Origin: Rhynochetos jubatus
Lineage: Eukaryota > Chordata > Aves > Eurypygiformes > Rhynochetidae
Reading direction: 5' to 3'
Assembly: GCA_027574665.1 (NCBI GenBank)
Contig: CM050652.1
Location: forward strand, 4,072,589 to 4,136,588
Length of the DNA: 64,000 nucleotides
Below are positions 62,501 to 64,000 of this stretch, piece after piece. The position numbers and the translations under genes were made by a program. The notes under the pieces are model-generated. The model saw only the letters and a program-made list of their open reading frames with translations, made no database searches and was not told the origin of the DNA. The stretch's first letter is position 1. Each line of letters begins with the position of its first letter.

Positions 62501-64000
62501 TTTGCTTTCTAAGTATCACGTTGGCTTCCGTGAAGTACTTATAATGTAAATTTGCACTCTGCTTCTGGCAAATTACACAACTGCATCTCTTTTGCCAGTT
62601 ATATTACCCAGATGTAATCTCTTTCTGAGTAACCTGCTCACGTTTTCTTCGTTCAGTAAATGAAGGCTTCTTTTAACAAACTGATCCGTGCATAAATGGT
62701 AAACAGTAATTTATTCCCGAGGCTTTGAGAACTTTCTCTGAATGTTCAGAGCACTGAACTGGGGCTGAGACTGGTTTACAAAGTCACCTCAGTGTCACCA
62801 CTTCCAATCCATAAAACAAAGGTACAATTATCTTCATTTTACTGTGCGCTGTGGGTTAAGGCTAAAAAGGAGAGTATAAAAAGCTTCAGTTTTGTTATTT
62901 TTCTCTTACTCTGCCCTAAATCAGAACTTTACCGAGGACTGAGGGAGTTTGGGCAGCATAAAAACACTAAAAATTGGAGGGAGTGAAACCTTTGGTTTTG
63001 AGCAGAGCGAGCTGGAAAACAGGGCTACTCGTGCACAGGAAATGTTGTAATTTCAAAATGTAGTTTCAGTCTGAATCAGAACAAAACCCCGAGAGTTTCC
63101 AAATTCCCCTTGAAATGGAAATTCTGAGAATTTCAGTCTGGAAACGCTGAAGCAGGGTGTTTCTGATACCCACCTCCCGCCCCAGACCTGCCAAGCGAAA
63201 TCAACTTTCTCGTCAGCTTGCAGCGGAGCCGCCACCAGCTTCCCTGAGGAGGTGGGAGGTTTCCTGGGGACACCTGCAGTGACATCTCCCAGGGAGCCTC
63301 TCCAAGGATCGCCAGGCTCCGAGCGTGGCTCTGGGAGCCCTCAGCACTGCTGGACTTCTGGAGCGTTGCACAGCTGGGTGCTGGTACCTCGCCTGTGCGT
63401 GGAGGTGGTACTTCAAGCGGTTGCAGCATCTGCGTTAGGAAGACAGGTGAAGGTGGAGGCTGTTGGCAGAGTAGAAGACCCAGTTTCATTTCTTGCAGAA
63501 GGCCCAAACCATTTATGCAGCAGCGTTGCCAGAGCCCAAGCCCTGGAGAAGCACCGCTCTGCCCTGAAACTTTAAAAATTAAATCAAGCTAGGGAATATC
63601 TTCCCTGAATTTCTTCAGCAGAAAGACTGGAGGAGAAAATAATTAAGAGGATTAGAGACCTGGAAATGACTGGTGGAGCTGGCGCTTGCTGGAGCTCTGA
63701 AGTCTTTGCTCACATGCCTTTATACTCCCCAGGTGAGCACGTTTGCCTGCCACGTCATTATTCCTATAGAAAAAAGGTAAAACAGAACCTAGGAAAGGTG
63801 TAGGCAGCTGCAGTGTCAAGGCTGTCACCGAGGGGAGAGCTGTGCTGTTTCACCGCCCCCTTGCACTCTCTCACCCTTGCCTTATATCTGCTGCCTAAAC
63901 TGGGTAAGACACGGGCTGGTTTTGGCCACTGAACAGTACCTGTGCGTGACCTCCCGACCTATGACTGGTTTTTATTTGTCATTGCAACCAAAAAACATGC
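59501..64000. other. No gene recognised
   Basis: Non-coding DNA to the end of the window. Open frames (60198-60707 plus, 63133-63507 minus and others) overlap and carry no recognisable domain. AT-rich text with conserved-looking TAAT and TTTGC motifs lies at 62380-62720. No second ENDOD1-like exon was found. Confidence 0.4.
60567..60572 (+). terminator. Possible poly(A) signal of the nuclease gene
   Basis: First AATAAA hexamer I noticed downstream of the stop codon, 1.6 kb away. It sits in an A-rich patch, so it may be chance. Use by the gene is only a possibility. Confidence 0.2.

Noticed and set aside
62000-64000. Second ENDOD1-like gene at the right edge
   Set aside because: The 'ccccaggtgagcac' near 63732 resembles the leader of the first gene only superficially, and no family motif was found before the window ends.
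1-64000. CRISPR array, bacterial operon or phage-like system
   Set aside because: No regularly spaced repeats and no operon-like dense coding; the DNA is clearly vertebrate with LINE copies and spliced exons.

Overview
The window is almost certainly from a bird genome, or failing that another sauropsid. It is strewn with 5'-truncated CR1 LINE copies that end in the typical CR1 3' terminus (short ATTCTATG-type units). Its one clear protein gene has a vertebrate structure: two coding exons, a signal peptide and GT-AG splice sites. There is no bacterial or plasmid-like organisation, no CRISPR array and no tRNA or rRNA gene that I can defend.

Layout. Positions 1-22,000 are mostly non-coding and moderately AT-rich, with three clear CR1 copies (236-759, 3655-4490, 14820-15320), CpG-rich blocks at 751-1280 and 21215-21725, and a perfect 197-bp tandem duplication that keeps its CpGs at 16111-16504. 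A few short, exon-like open stretches (near 7.3, 7.7 and 10.4 kb) could not be assigned to any gene. Positions 22,000-53,000 are richer in GC and again hold no recognised gene. They carry short and long CR1 copies in both orientations, several ancient CR1 or L3-like remnants, a small CpG cluster at 41.2 kb and a TAAT/CRE-rich block at 47.1-47.3 kb.

The main gene is at 55,875-58,930 on the plus strand. It is an ENDOD1-like secreted DNA/RNA non-specific endonuclease of 276 residues, encoded by exons 55875-56159 and 58385-58930 around a 2,225-bp intron. About 1.7 kb upstream lies a compact block (about 53843-54218) with a TATA box, a nearby AATAAA and a good splice donor. It looks like a solo LTR and could supply the promoter and 5' leader exon of the gene. 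Downstream are an older CR1 copy (59311-59500) and more non-coding DNA to the end of the window.

I found no clear new multi-gene system. The items most worth checking are the LTR-like promoter candidate in front of the nuclease gene, the NRGH variant of its catalytic motif, and the perfect CpG-preserving tandem duplication.
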